From contig CAJTNR010000018.1 in assembly GCA_910577635.1 (NCBI GenBank), positions 1-38,644 of the forward strand: a stretch of 38,644 nt of DNA, read 5' to 3'. Of this stretch, positions 25,360 to 33,343 are shown in pieces. Under the pieces are notes generated by a model. That model did no database searches. It saw nothing but the letters and a program-made list of their open reading frames with translations, and was not told the DNA's origin. The position numbers and the translations under genes are program-made. The first letter of the stretch is position 1, and each line of letters begins with the position of its first letter. This DNA is from an uncultured Vampirovibrio sp. Its GTDB lineage: Bacteria > Cyanobacteriota > Vampirovibrionia > Gastranaerophilales > Gastranaerophilaceae.

Positions 25360-25388
25360 ATAATAAACCTATTTTTCAACTTTGTCAA
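25360..25388 (-). promoter_or_regulatory. Promoter of the cysteine-rich gene
   Basis: TTGACA (25383-25388), 17-base spacer, TATTAT (25360-25365) on the minus strand. The CsoR operator begins 7 bases downstream of the -10, a position where a bound repressor would block initiation. Confidence 0.75.
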
Positions 25389-25479
25389 TAGATTAAAATT
25401 TAATAAGGCAATATTTTTATAAAGAATGTTTTTATTATTAAATAAGAACTGTCATTTTTTTTGATATTAAGGAGAGCAA

Positions 25480-26259
25480 ATGCCGATTGATAACACTGCT
25501 ACAGGGCTTCTAAGAGGGCTTGAGTATTCTAAAAAAACACCTTACTGCAACGATTCAACAACTCTTGTTGATTTAGCGCAGCAAAAAGAACAAACAAATA
25601 AAACGGCGCTTACTATTCTATTAGAAGATTTCGATGAACGATTGGCTCTTAAAGACAGCCACCAGGGAAGTTTAACAGAAGCAGAAGCGAAGAAAAACTT
25701 TTTTGAAAAAAAAGATTCTGATAATATTTTTAGATCAGATGATGTTCAAAACTACTTAGAAGAAAACCCGATAATACATCAATCAGATATTTTTGAGCAG
25801 GCAAGCTTAAAAAACGGGGGAATAAAATATGCAAATGAAAACGACGATATTTACCAGAGCGCTCTAAACTTTGCTCTTAGTGATATAAATCTTGTTGAAA
25901 CAACCTATGAAAAAGAAGCCATTGATTGGACAAGCAAAAAAGAAACAGGTGGAAAAAACGAACTGACAGCCTATGAAATAAAAAAGTACAAACCAGAACT
26001 AACAATCACGCAAATTAATGATATGCTTGAAAAAATCGATATTGACGAAAACCCTGCTACTTTAAGTGCGTATGAATACGCAAGTTATTTAATAGCAGCT
26101 GATGGATCAATAGAGTTTGGACAATCAAACTCAGGTTATTGCAAAAGTGCTGCTGACGGCTTAGTATCTTTAGAAGATATGCAAATAGCAGCAAATTACA
26201 CTGATAGTGAATTTAGAGAATATGCACAGAAAATTTATAATGAAAATTATAAAAATTAA
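25480..26259 (+). CDS. Hypothetical acidic 259-aa protein
   Basis: Not recognised. Starts MPIDNTATGLLRGLEYSKKT behind AAGGAG. Acidic and Asn/Ser-rich, no signal peptide or membrane segment. Two stretches resemble calcium-binding or EF-hand-like loops by composition (IDIDENPATLSAYEYASYLI, and AADGSIEFGQSNSGYCKSAADG before a helix), but neither matches a strict DxDxDG loop. It may be a lineage-specific regulatory or surface protein. Separated from the next gene by about 76 bases. Confidence 0.7.
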   Translation: MPIDNTATGLLRGLEYSKKTPYCNDSTTLVDLAQQKEQTNKTALTILLEDFDERLALKDSHQGSLTEAEAKKNFFEKKDSDNIFRSDDVQNYLEENPIIHQSDIFEQASLKNGGIKYANENDDIYQSALNFALSDINLVETTYEKEAIDWTSKKETGGKNELTAYEIKKYKPELTITQINDMLEKIDIDENPATLSAYEYASYLIAADGSIEFGQSNSGYCKSAADGLVSLEDMQIAANYTDSEFREYAQKIYNENYKN

Positions 26260-26335
26260 TAATTACTATAAAAATAGCAATTTTTTTTCTTTATTTGCTT
26301 TATAATAAATGTGTAACTAATAAAGGATTAATTTT

Positions 26336-27010
26336 ATGGGTATTGCAAATATTAAACATGACTTGGCTCGATTAAATAAAAATGTTAAACAAATAGCAAA
26401 TAAAGCAGTACCGCAGCCTGTCAGACAAAAAATGACAGAAACGAAAGATTCTTTTGTTTCAACCATAAACAACGCTACAGCTTCGCCCAAGGTTCAATCT
26501 GCCAAACAAAAAATTGCAAGCGGAATTGATGCTTTTAATAATAATCCTAACGTACAAAAAGCAAAACAAGCCGTAAGTGACACAGCCAAAGCTACAGTAG
26601 AAAAAATTGGCAATGGAATTAATGCCATAAACAATAATGAACATGTTGTTAAAGCAAAACAAGCCGTAAGTGATATGGCTTCAAATTTAAAAGATAACGT
26701 TGAAGGAGCAATGCAGAGTCCTAAAGTTCAACAAATAAAACAAAAGGGTGAGAATATAATAAACAAAGCAGATGAAATAATTCAAGACAACGTTGATAAA
26801 GCTAAAAAAATTATAAAAAAAGATGCACCCACACCAGCTCCTGCACCTCAAGCAGATAGCAGCACAACCAAAAAAGCAGCCAATGGACTTTTGCAGACAA
26901 TTAAAAACCACAAAGGAATTACAGCAGCAATTGCAGCAGTTGCACTATTAGCAGGCGGGATAATAGGGAAAAATATAATCAAACAACAACAAGAACAAAA
27001 TCAGCAATAA
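26336..27010 (+). CDS. Amphipathic repeat protein with C-terminal membrane anchor
   Basis: 224 aa. Four related units with a V-x-x-x-K-Q core start near residues 50 (SPKVQSAKQK), 70 (NPNVQKAKQAVSD), 101 (NEHVVKAKQAVSD) and 128 (SPKVQQIKQKG), each leading into a predicted amphipathic helix. A Pro/Ala linker (164-172) is followed by a hydrophobic C-terminal segment (GITAAIAAVALLAGGIIG, 194-211) with glycine spacing, then a basic/Gln tail. The layout resembles apolipoprotein- or LEA-like helical repeats tethered to a membrane, facing the cytoplasm if tail-anchored. Function unknown. AAAGGA site; terminator follows. Confidence 0.72.
   Translation: MGIANIKHDLARLNKNVKQIANKAVPQPVRQKMTETKDSFVSTINNATASPKVQSAKQKIASGIDAFNNNPNVQKAKQAVSDTAKATVEKIGNGINAINNNEHVVKAKQAVSDMASNLKDNVEGAMQSPKVQQIKQKGENIINKADEIIQDNVDKAKKIIKKDAPTPAPAPQADSSTTKKAANGLLQTIKNHKGITAAIAAVALLAGGIIGKNIIKQQQEQNQQ
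26558..26673 (+). repeat. 23-bp direct repeat inside the amphipathic repeat gene
   Basis: The 23 bases at 26558-26580 (starting AAAGCAAAACAAGCC) recur exactly at 26651-26673, encoding KAKQAVSD twice. This suggests recent internal duplication or conversion of a repeat unit. Confidence 0.85.
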
Positions 27011-27031
27011 TATATTATATAATAAATAGGG

Positions 27032-27066
27032 CTGCTCTTTGTAAGAATTCAAAGAGCAGTTTTTAT
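27032..27066. terminator. Bidirectional terminator
   Basis: CTGCTCTTTG (27032-27041), 8-base loop, CAAAGAGCAG (27050-27059), then TTTTTATTT. It lies between convergent genes and ends the repeat-protein transcript; the T tract overlaps the stop of the acyltransferase gene. Confidence 0.85.
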
Positions 27067-28115
27067 TTAAGAAAAAAATATTTTTTTAATTTTTTCAAAA
27101 ATTCTCCAAAATAAGTCGTTACAACAATTCCTGCTGTAAAATAAAAATAAGTTGTTTTAATTGGATTATAAAACCAATAAATATCACTTGAATTTTTAAT
27201 ATCAAAAGGAATTCCTTTAAAAAACAGTATTGAATAGGTGATAAAATTAAAAACAAGCAAATGATTAGCCATTATATGATAACTGTTTTTGCCAATTTTT
27301 TCTATAAAAGTCCAATTTTTGATTTTTTCACTTAGAATCCTAACTATAAACAAACTAATCCAAATCCCTGTTATGCTTGATAAAATAGGTACTATCGGAT
27401 TATTATATTCACTCCACACCAAAAGAAAATGAAGCCCGATTCCCTGCATTGGAGAATAATCCTTGTTGGTAAGCCATAGAATCGATTGAGCGATAATAAC
27501 AAAATAGAATATTTTTTCGCTAAAAATATTGATTCTTCCTTCGATTTTTGTTTTGTACAAGTATCCTAAATGGACAAACAAAAGTGCAAACATTGACCTA
27601 AAAATCCATAAGAAGGCAATATTTTTACCCATAGCTTGAAATTTGATTGCTAAAAGCGCTAATAAAAGATAAAAAAGGAGTTTTAGGTTTTGATTAACTT
27701 TAATATAGGAAAAAAGCTTGTAAATTAAAAGTGTTATAAAAAGACAAGGAACAAACCACAAAGGAGATATTAAATCGAGTTGATGACCAGTTAAAAAAGG
27801 GTATAAAAACTCATTTTTAAAATTAATCTCCATACCCCAAAACTTTCCTATAACAGGAGTTATAGCTATTGTTATAATTAAATAGAAAAAAGCATACAGA
27901 AAGTATGGGACAATGAGACTTTTTATTCTTCTTATTAAATATTCACCAAATGAATACTCAGGATTATAAAGGATTCCTGCAATAAAGAAAAAAAGCATTA
28001 CTTGAAAAGAGTAAGGAGGAAACAAAGGGATTATTGAAAACTCCAGGTGCCCTGAAACCACAACAAGAATTGCAAGTGCCTTTAATAAATTAATTTTATA
28101 ACTATTTATTATCAT
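27063..28115 (-). CDS. Membrane acyltransferase (acyltransferase 3 / OafA-like)
   Basis: 350 aa with about ten hydrophobic segments. The N-terminus has the family pattern INLLKALAILVVVSGHLEF, with the catalytic-type His in helix 1, then FFFIAGILYNP and RRIKSLIVPYFLYAFFYLI. These integral membrane enzymes move acetyl or other acyl groups onto surface sugars. It overlaps the upstream acetyltransferase by 14 bases and so is co-translated with it. It probably decorates a surface polysaccharide. Confidence 0.85.
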   Translation of the reverse strand: MIINSYKINLLKALAILVVVSGHLEFSIIPLFPPYSFQVMLFFFIAGILYNPEYSFGEYLIRRIKSLIVPYFLYAFFYLIITIAITPVIGKFWGMEINFKNEFLYPFLTGHQLDLISPLWFVPCLFITLLIYKLFSYIKVNQNLKLLFYLLLALLAIKFQAMGKNIAFLWIFRSMFALLFVHLGYLYKTKIEGRINIFSEKIFYFVIIAQSILWLTNKDYSPMQGIGLHFLLVWSEYNNPIVPILSSITGIWISLFIVRILSEKIKNWTFIEKIGKNSYHIMANHLLVFNFITYSILFFKGIPFDIKNSSDIYWFYNPIKTTYFYFTAGIVVTTYFGEFLKKLKKYFFLK

Positions 28116-28662
28116 TTTTTTTAATTACCCTGCAAGGATTGCCGACTGCTACTGAATTTGAAGGAACATCCCTTACTACAACACTTCCTGCGCCAATAAC
28201 AGAGTTATTTCCGATTGTAACTCCTGCTAAAACCGTAACACTACCCCCAAACCATACATTATTTCCAATTTTAATCGGTTTAGCACTTTCCAAACCCTTG
28301 TTTCTGGTTTTGTAGTCTATTGGATGTTCTGCTGTATAAAAAGAGCAATTTGGTCCTATAAAAACGTTATCCCCAAAAGTTACTAAAGCACAATCAAGAA
28401 CTACAAGATTATGATTTGAGTAAAAATTTTTTCCAAGTTCAATATTATAGCCATAATCGCACCAAAAAGAAGGTTCAATTGTAAAGTCTCCTTTAGTTTT
28501 TCCTATGATTTGATTAAGGAGTTCTTTTTTTAGTTCAGCTTCACAATAAGGAGTACTGTTGAACTTTTGGCATAAAATCTTGCAGCTATTCCTATTATTA
28601 ACTAAAGTTTCATCCGAAGGGTCATATAAAACCCCGCTTAACATTTTTTCTCTCTCACCCAT
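28102..28662 (-). CDS. Hexapeptide-repeat O-acetyltransferase, maltose acetyltransferase-like
   Basis: 187 aa from ATG 28662 (MGEREKMLSGVLYDPSDETL), which matches the usual family start; the open frame runs back to 28698, overlapping the SMR gene. The left-handed beta-helix repeats run from about 70 to 175 (IGPNCSF, IKIGNNVWFGGSVTVLAGVTIG), with catalytic His113 in TAEHPID. It transfers acetyl from acetyl-CoA to a sugar or similar hydroxyl. No ribosome-binding site is obvious, so coupling to the upstream gene is likely. Substrate unknown. Confidence 0.88.
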   Translation of the reverse strand: MGEREKMLSGVLYDPSDETLVNNRNSCKILCQKFNSTPYCEAELKKELLNQIIGKTKGDFTIEPSFWCDYGYNIELGKNFYSNHNLVVLDCALVTFGDNVFIGPNCSFYTAEHPIDYKTRNKGLESAKPIKIGNNVWFGGSVTVLAGVTIGNNSVIGAGSVVVRDVPSNSVAVGNPCRVIKKNDNK

Positions 28663-28687
28663 AAGATAATGATAACACAGCACAAAC

Positions 28688-29002
28688 TTAGTTTGCAAGC
28701 CTTAAACCTATTGTTCCAAGGATAATTAAAGCAATAGATACCACTTTTACAACACTCAGCGATTCGTGCATAAAAACTATTCCAACTATGCTTACTAACA
28801 ATATGCCAACACTGCCCCATATTGCATAAGCTACACTCATATCAATAGTTTTTAGCGAATAGGATAAAAATAAAAAACAGAAAATATAAAAAACAACAAC
28901 AGCAATCGAAGGCAATAAAACCGAAAACCCGTTTGATAACTTTAGTGCAGTAGTTCCAAGGGTTTCAAAAATAATTGCAAGTATTAAGTATAAAAAGCTC
29001 AT
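28688..29002 (-). CDS. Small multidrug resistance (SMR) transporter
   Basis: 104 aa with four membrane helices. The essential glutamate of the family is in helix 1 (IIFETLGTTALKLSNGF), followed by YSLKTIDMSVAYAIWGSVG and the last helix IALIILGTIGLRL. Works as a proton-coupled exporter of cationic compounds. AAGGAG site. A second SMR gene lies upstream, so the two might act as a heterodimer, as in paired SMR systems. Confidence 0.92.
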   Translation of the reverse strand: MSFLYLILAIIFETLGTTALKLSNGFSVLLPSIAVVVFYIFCFLFLSYSLKTIDMSVAYAIWGSVGILLVSIVGIVFMHESLSVVKVVSIALIILGTIGLRLAN

Positions 29003-29120
29003 AATATTCTCCTTTTTGATTATTATAAGGAATTATTGAGATAATAAAAACATATAAACAATACTTGTAAAAAAATAAGCCCTGTGCGCAAAATAATAAT
29101 AGAGAAACATTTATAATAAG

Positions 29121-29152
29121 AAATGCAGTTTTTTTACAGTTATTCTGCATTT
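29121..29152 (-). terminator. Weak terminator or hairpin between the SMR genes
   Basis: AAATGCAG (29121-29128) pairs with CTGCATTT (29145-29152) across a 16-base loop. On the minus strand it ends in a T-rich tract just after the first SMR stop. Confidence 0.4.
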
Positions 29153-29452
29153 AAAGCAGTTTTAATCCTATAATTCCTACAATTATTGAAAAAATAAATC
29201 TTAATATAGTACAAGGCTCCATAAAAAAAATACCTATCAAAACAACTCCAACTGTTCCAATGCCAGTCCAAACTGCATATGCGGTTCCTAATGGAATAGT
29301 TTTTAGCGAAAGAGACAGAAAATAAAGACTTGCAAGCATTCCAAGAATTGTTAATACACTAAACAAAAGATTCGTAAATCTTGGGATAGTTTCAATCCAG
29401 CAGCCCAAAAAATTTCAAAAATTCCTGCTATTAATAAATAAATCCAGTTCAT
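29151..29452 (-). pseudogene. SugE/Gdx-like SMR transporter, frameshifted
   Basis: From ATG 29452 (AAAGGA site) the frame reads MNWIYLLIAGIFEIFWAAGL, a standard first SMR helix with its glutamate, then stops after a shift. The rest (FTNLLFSVLTILGML...LKTIPLGTAYAVWTGIG to GLKLL) continues in another frame. One missing G near 29380 (CAAGATTTACG for CAAGGATTTACG on the coding strand) reconciles them as SQGFTNLL. An artificial start at MGCWIE is not credible. The FEIFWA and GTAYAVWTGIG wording is that of the guanidinium/quaternary-amine branch. Either a sequencing indel or a recent mutation. Confidence 0.75.
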
Positions 29453-29476
29453 AAATATTGTCCTTTTTGTTTTTAT

Positions 29477-29527
29477 AGACAAATAAGTGTCTTTTAAATA
29501 TTCCTTCTAACGACCTAATGGAATATT
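29477..29527 (-). promoter_or_regulatory. Two hairpins in the SMR leader
   Basis: Upstream of the first SMR start, AATATTCC (29497-29504) pairs with GGAATATT (29520-29527), and AGACA (29477-29481) with TGTCT (29488-29492). They sit between the upstream gene and the ribosome-binding site and could be a leader regulatory structure. They do not match the guanidine riboswitch consensus features I know. Confidence 0.35.
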
Positions 29528-29564
29528 ATAAAAACACTCACCCGATGGCAAGATATATCTAATT

Positions 29565-31043
29565 TTATTTGTTTATAAGCCTGTTATAAAGCTCATGCCT
29601 AATGATATTTCTAACAAAACCATATGGAATATCACCCGGTGCCATCATTCTGGTTTTAAAGAGCATTGCTTGCGGGTAGTCAAGTGTATCAATTAAATAT
29701 TTTATTAAGGGTTCATCTTTGTCTAGTTTTTTAATATGATCAAAGAAAGTTACTTTAATATCAGAATTGTTCTGAATATGATAAGCAAGCTGCCCGCAAT
29801 CTTCACCAATTAATATAACTTCATCAAACTTCCGCTCAATAATATGTTTAGCAATTTTTCGATAAATTTCATATTCATAGTGCTCAAGAAACTCAATTTT
29901 AGATAGGCAAATTCTTTTAACTGGAGCATCTTTGTATAAATCAAAGAAAATTCTAATATTAGACATTATATTATCATAGTTAGGAGGATTTGGACAATCA
30001 GTTACAAAATGAACATTATTTTCATACTCATCTGCTTCCCAACGGAAACCAACTTGCTCAAAGGCAGCAAGACCTTTAACTATATCATTGTCACTAATAC
30101 CAAGAGCTTTGGTTAGCTCAATTGCCTTAATTGCATTCTCAATTTGATGATACCCAACAACAGGAAGAGAGTATTCAATTCCTTTATATATAAAACGAGA
30201 ACCCGTTTTTTCCATTGAAACTAATTCATAATCCTTACCAGACGAGAAAATTATTCTTGGTTTATACCAAGAAGCAGGTTCTTTTAAGAATTTATCATCA
30301 TCAACAACAGCTACAGCATCTTTAGTCATTGAATACATAATTGAAGCTTTATTTCTTGCAATATTAATCAATGAATCATATACTTTAATATTCTCAATTG
30401 CAATTTTAGTAACTATAGCCCCATCTGGTCTTAATAACTCGCTAAAATATTTTAAATATCCTTTAACAGCACCGGAGCATTCAAATAATAAATAGTCGTA
30501 GTCTTTATCAACTTCTAAAAACTTATGGTTATTGATAAACCTGACATTCAAAGTAGGTCTTCCTCTATAGCAGCTGTGCGATTGGGTGAGAATAGAATAT
30601 ACCATTTCAGTTGTAGAAGTTTTTCCCATTGTTCCTGTTATTGCAATAATTTTTGTATTTGGTGAAATTTTTGTATTTCTTGTGTAAATAGCAAGTTTTT
30701 CTAAAGCTTGCCTTGTAGTGCCTTTAACAATCATTACAAATTTTAAAACACTTTTGTACTTTTGAATCATATCAAAAAGTATTTCTTTATGTTTTTCCTC
30801 AGCTACAAAATTCTCTGCAAACAAAAACGACCTTGCCCCAGTTTGAATTGCTTGTTCAATTTGTCCATATGTATCCCAAGGATCACCATTTACAATCATA
30901 TTTAATGGAATATAAACCGTATCTTCATCCACAACCTCAGGAATATGACTTAATTTCCACTGTTTATTAAATATATCATCACTCGCTTTATAGAAAAAAT
31001 ATCCTTCGCAAATTGCTGAAACTTCATCTAAACTATAGAACAT
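29565..31043 (-). CDS. MurF/CapB-type Mur ligase (amide ligase)
   Basis: 492 aa. An N-terminal domain with a VDEDTVYIPLNMI(V)NG segment typical of MurF precedes the ATP-binding motif ITGTMGKTSTTEM. Then come the middle-domain ECSGAVKGYLKYF, DGAIVTKI and NKASIMYSM, and a C-terminal Rossmann-like part with TDCPNPPNYDN. Mur ligases join an amino acid or peptide to a carboxylate using ATP. Beside capA it may make or extend a peptide or poly-amino-acid cap rather than murein itself. It overlaps the upstream paralogue by 16 bases. Confidence 0.82.
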   Translation of the reverse strand: MFYSLDEVSAICEGYFFYKASDDIFNKQWKLSHIPEVVDEDTVYIPLNMIVNGDPWDTYGQIEQAIQTGARSFLFAENFVAEEKHKEILFDMIQKYKSVLKFVMIVKGTTRQALEKLAIYTRNTKISPNTKIIAITGTMGKTSTTEMVYSILTQSHSCYRGRPTLNVRFINNHKFLEVDKDYDYLLFECSGAVKGYLKYFSELLRPDGAIVTKIAIENIKVYDSLINIARNKASIMYSMTKDAVAVVDDDKFLKEPASWYKPRIIFSSGKDYELVSMEKTGSRFIYKGIEYSLPVVGYHQIENAIKAIELTKALGISDNDIVKGLAAFEQVGFRWEADEYENNVHFVTDCPNPPNYDNIMSNIRIFFDLYKDAPVKRICLSKIEFLEHYEYEIYRKIAKHIIERKFDEVILIGEDCGQLAYHIQNNSDIKVTFFDHIKKLDKDEPLIKYLIDTLDYPQAMLFKTRMMAPGDIPYGFVRNIIRHELYNRLINK

Positions 31044-32206
31044 AGATCTTTATCTCCACTAATAATAAGGTAAGCACAATCAGCATCTTTACTGCGCCAT
31101 TCTACAAATTTTTTAACAGCAAGGATATTATCATTGGTAAGATTCGGCAATCGTTTGAATATGGTTTTTTTATTTTTATTGGACATATCCGTAGTATACA
31201 CTGCACCGCAAATTATAGCAATGCTATCGATATCTTCTGTTATTTCATTGATAATATCTGTATTTATCTTAGCACTGTACTTGCCAAGTCCGTTAATCGC
31301 ATGAAAAACAACAATTTTTCTTTTATTTTTCAATTTTTTATTTGCAATAAACTTTCTTATAGATTGTATGATCGAATATGAAGAGTTGCTGGAATCAACA
31401 AACTTGTTAGTAAAAATATGTTTTGGTTCTTTAATATTTTCAACACCAAAATACTTTAATACATCAGTAGAAAGATTTTTTGTAAAGTGAATTCTATCCC
31501 TCAAATTATTTGTAAGATGCAAAAATTGATTATCATCAGAAGCAAAAATTACTTTTGGATTATTCCAGGTTAGTTTTGCTATTTCAGCAAAATATTCTTC
31601 TGTTTCACGATACAAATTAAGAAGCTTAAAAGAAGCTTTGGTATAAACAATTGTTGAATTCTCATTTAAATTAGCAAGCGAATCGCTTGTTTTTTTGTCA
31701 AAATTTGTCTCAAGAACAACATATTGTTCTCCTTCTTTATACCTGAGCAAAGGATCAATTATAGCTTGCCAATGGCTTTCATAGTTAAGATTCTCAACTT
31801 TAAGATTAAGACAAATTTTATTCTTAAGTTCTTTTAACCCATCGGTTCCGGCTAATATTATAATTTCAGGTTTAAAAGCTTTAGCATTTATATCAGCAAT
31901 TTGAAGTCCGGTATTATAAGTATTTCTAACAACCAAAACATTCTGTGGATTATATTTATAGAGAAGGTCCAAGTACTTTTGTTCCGTAAGTAAAGGGTTA
32001 GAAATAAAAAAACCTTTACAATTAGGATTTTGCAAATGCTCCTCTATTGCATCATAAACATCTCCGTTCCATAACATAGGAATATAGATATAATCCTCAT
32101 CTACAGGATACTTTGAATTTGTATATCTGTAAGTTTTACTTAAATCCGAATATATGTATGGCTGAGCACAAGTTAATTTAGTAATTTCATCTAAAGTTCT
32201 ATACAA
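31028..32206 (-). CDS. Degenerate Mur-ligase-like paralogue
   Basis: 392 aa from TTG 32206 (YRTLDEITKL), which has an AAGGA site 8 bases upstream and lines up with the MFYSLDEV start of the next gene; the ATG at 32215 overlaps that site. The N-terminus parallels its neighbour (VDEDYIYIPMLWNGD), but the P-loop position reads ILAGTDGLKELKN instead of ITGTMGKTST, so the lysine and threonine for ATP are lost. The rest aligns loosely and is shorter. It is uninterrupted, suggesting a selected non-catalytic partner or substrate-binding subunit. This reading is inference. Confidence 0.7.
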   Translation of the reverse strand: MYRTLDEITKLTCAQPYIYSDLSKTYRYTNSKYPVDEDYIYIPMLWNGDVYDAIEEHLQNPNCKGFFISNPLLTEQKYLDLLYKYNPQNVLVVRNTYNTGLQIADINAKAFKPEIIILAGTDGLKELKNKICLNLKVENLNYESHWQAIIDPLLRYKEGEQYVVLETNFDKKTSDSLANLNENSTIVYTKASFKLLNLYRETEEYFAEIAKLTWNNPKVIFASDDNQFLHLTNNLRDRIHFTKNLSTDVLKYFGVENIKEPKHIFTNKFVDSSNSSYSIIQSIRKFIANKKLKNKRKIVVFHAINGLGKYSAKINTDIINEITEDIDSIAIICGAVYTTDMSNKNKKTIFKRLPNLTNDNILAVKKFVEWRSKDADCAYLIISGDKDLCSIV

Positions 32207-33234
32207 TATATACATCCTTTATAAACTTTTATTCTATTCTTAATTTCCGGCTCATCATTTGTAAGAGTCGAAATAAACCCTTCAATTTCATCATCATTCA
32301 CAGGTCTTGTGACAGGAGTAAAAGAACCATTGTCAAAATGAAGCGGATAAAGTCTTGTTATAGGTTTTAACTTACCATTATCCTCAACAAACTCGACTTC
32401 ACAAACTGCACAATACTCATTAACTGCATATCTAAAGTTAACAGGAAAGATAAACACACCCAAAGCATATATTATCGGTTTATCCTTATAATATTCAATT
32501 TGATTGAGCAAATGAGGTCCGTGTCCAATAACCATATCGGCTCCAGCATCAATCCAGGCTTTAGCATATTCAACCTGATGTTCAGCCTTATTTAAAAGAT
32601 CAAATCCAAAATGAGGATACATAACAATAAAAGCATCTGGATCTTCTTCTTTGATTAGATGGATATCAGCGCAAGAATCCTCGGGAACAAGTTTGAATAC
32701 CCCCCCCTTGTTTTTTCTCGCGTAGAAATCAAATTCTTCTACATACTCTTGTTTATATTTATACCCGCCGAATACATACAAATTAAGTTTATGGCTGCCT
32801 ATTTCAAAAGTTTCCTGTAAAGGAGCTTTAGCGCTTTCAACATCTATACCGGCGCCAAAATGTTTGATATCAACATTATCTAAAGATTCGATAGTTTGTT
32901 TAAGACCTTCCAATTCATAATCCCAGGCATGGTTATTACCAAGGGATGCAGCGTCAATTCCGTATTTTTTCATAAAGGAAGGAACTACAACGGGGTCTGT
33001 CCAATGAAGAACAGATTTTTTACCCATCAAACCGCTTTTTGTACAATTTGTTATTGGAGATTCTAAATTAACAATATTGTATGAGTTTTCAAAAAAGCCT
33101 TTAACTTGCTCCATTAAAGAATCATAGCCATATTGTCTTAGAACGTTAATTCTCAAATTGACATCATACCCGCTTTGGTAATTTTCACCTGTCGTAAAAT
33201 CCCCAAAAAACTTAATCTTGTTTGTAGATTTCAT
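32191..33234 (-). CDS. CapA-family capsule/poly-glutamate biosynthesis protein
   Basis: 347 aa. Metallophosphoesterase-like CapA fold: FFGDFTTGENY near the start, NLESPIT, SLGNNHAWDYE, then YPHFGFDLLNK and MVIGHGPHLLNQIE, with the metal-binding Asp, Asn and His residues in place. CapA proteins work in export or anchoring of poly-gamma-glutamate or similar polymers. Here no signal peptide is seen, so the cytoplasmic form is likely. It leads an operon with two Mur-ligase-like genes and overlaps the first. Confidence 0.88.
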   Translation of the reverse strand: MKSTNKIKFFGDFTTGENYQSGYDVNLRINVLRQYGYDSLMEQVKGFFENSYNIVNLESPITNCTKSGLMGKKSVLHWTDPVVVPSFMKKYGIDAASLGNNHAWDYELEGLKQTIESLDNVDIKHFGAGIDVESAKAPLQETFEIGSHKLNLYVFGGYKYKQEYVEEFDFYARKNKGGVFKLVPEDSCADIHLIKEEDPDAFIVMYPHFGFDLLNKAEHQVEYAKAWIDAGADMVIGHGPHLLNQIEYYKDKPIIYALGVFIFPVNFRYAVNEYCAVCEVEFVEDNGKLKPITRLYPLHFDNGSFTPVTRPVNDDEIEGFISTLTNDEPEIKNRIKVYKGCIYCIEL

Positions 33235-33293
33235 AAAAACTTCTTAATCCTTAAAATAATAATATACTTTATAAGTCCATCAAACTTAGAAAC

Positions 33294-33322
33294 AGTATAT
33301 CTTTTTAACTTCAAAAAGTCAA
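33294..33322 (-). promoter_or_regulatory. Promoter of the capA operon
   Basis: TTGACT (33317-33322), 17-base spacer, TATACT (33294-33299) on the minus strand, giving a leader of about 55 bases before the capA ATG. It lies after the fcl stop, so the capA set has its own start in addition to any readthrough. Confidence 0.65.
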
Positions 33323-33343
33323 GTTTTAGCCATTGTTATAATA

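Noticed and set aside
25308..25388. Longer N-terminus for the cysteine-rich protein
   Set aside because: It would translate the CsoR operator and part of the promoter; the signal peptide and GGAG site support ATG 25310.
29477..29560. Guanidine riboswitch upstream of the SMR pair
   Set aside because: Hairpins are present, but the conserved ACGR loops or ykkC core sequence I would expect are not.
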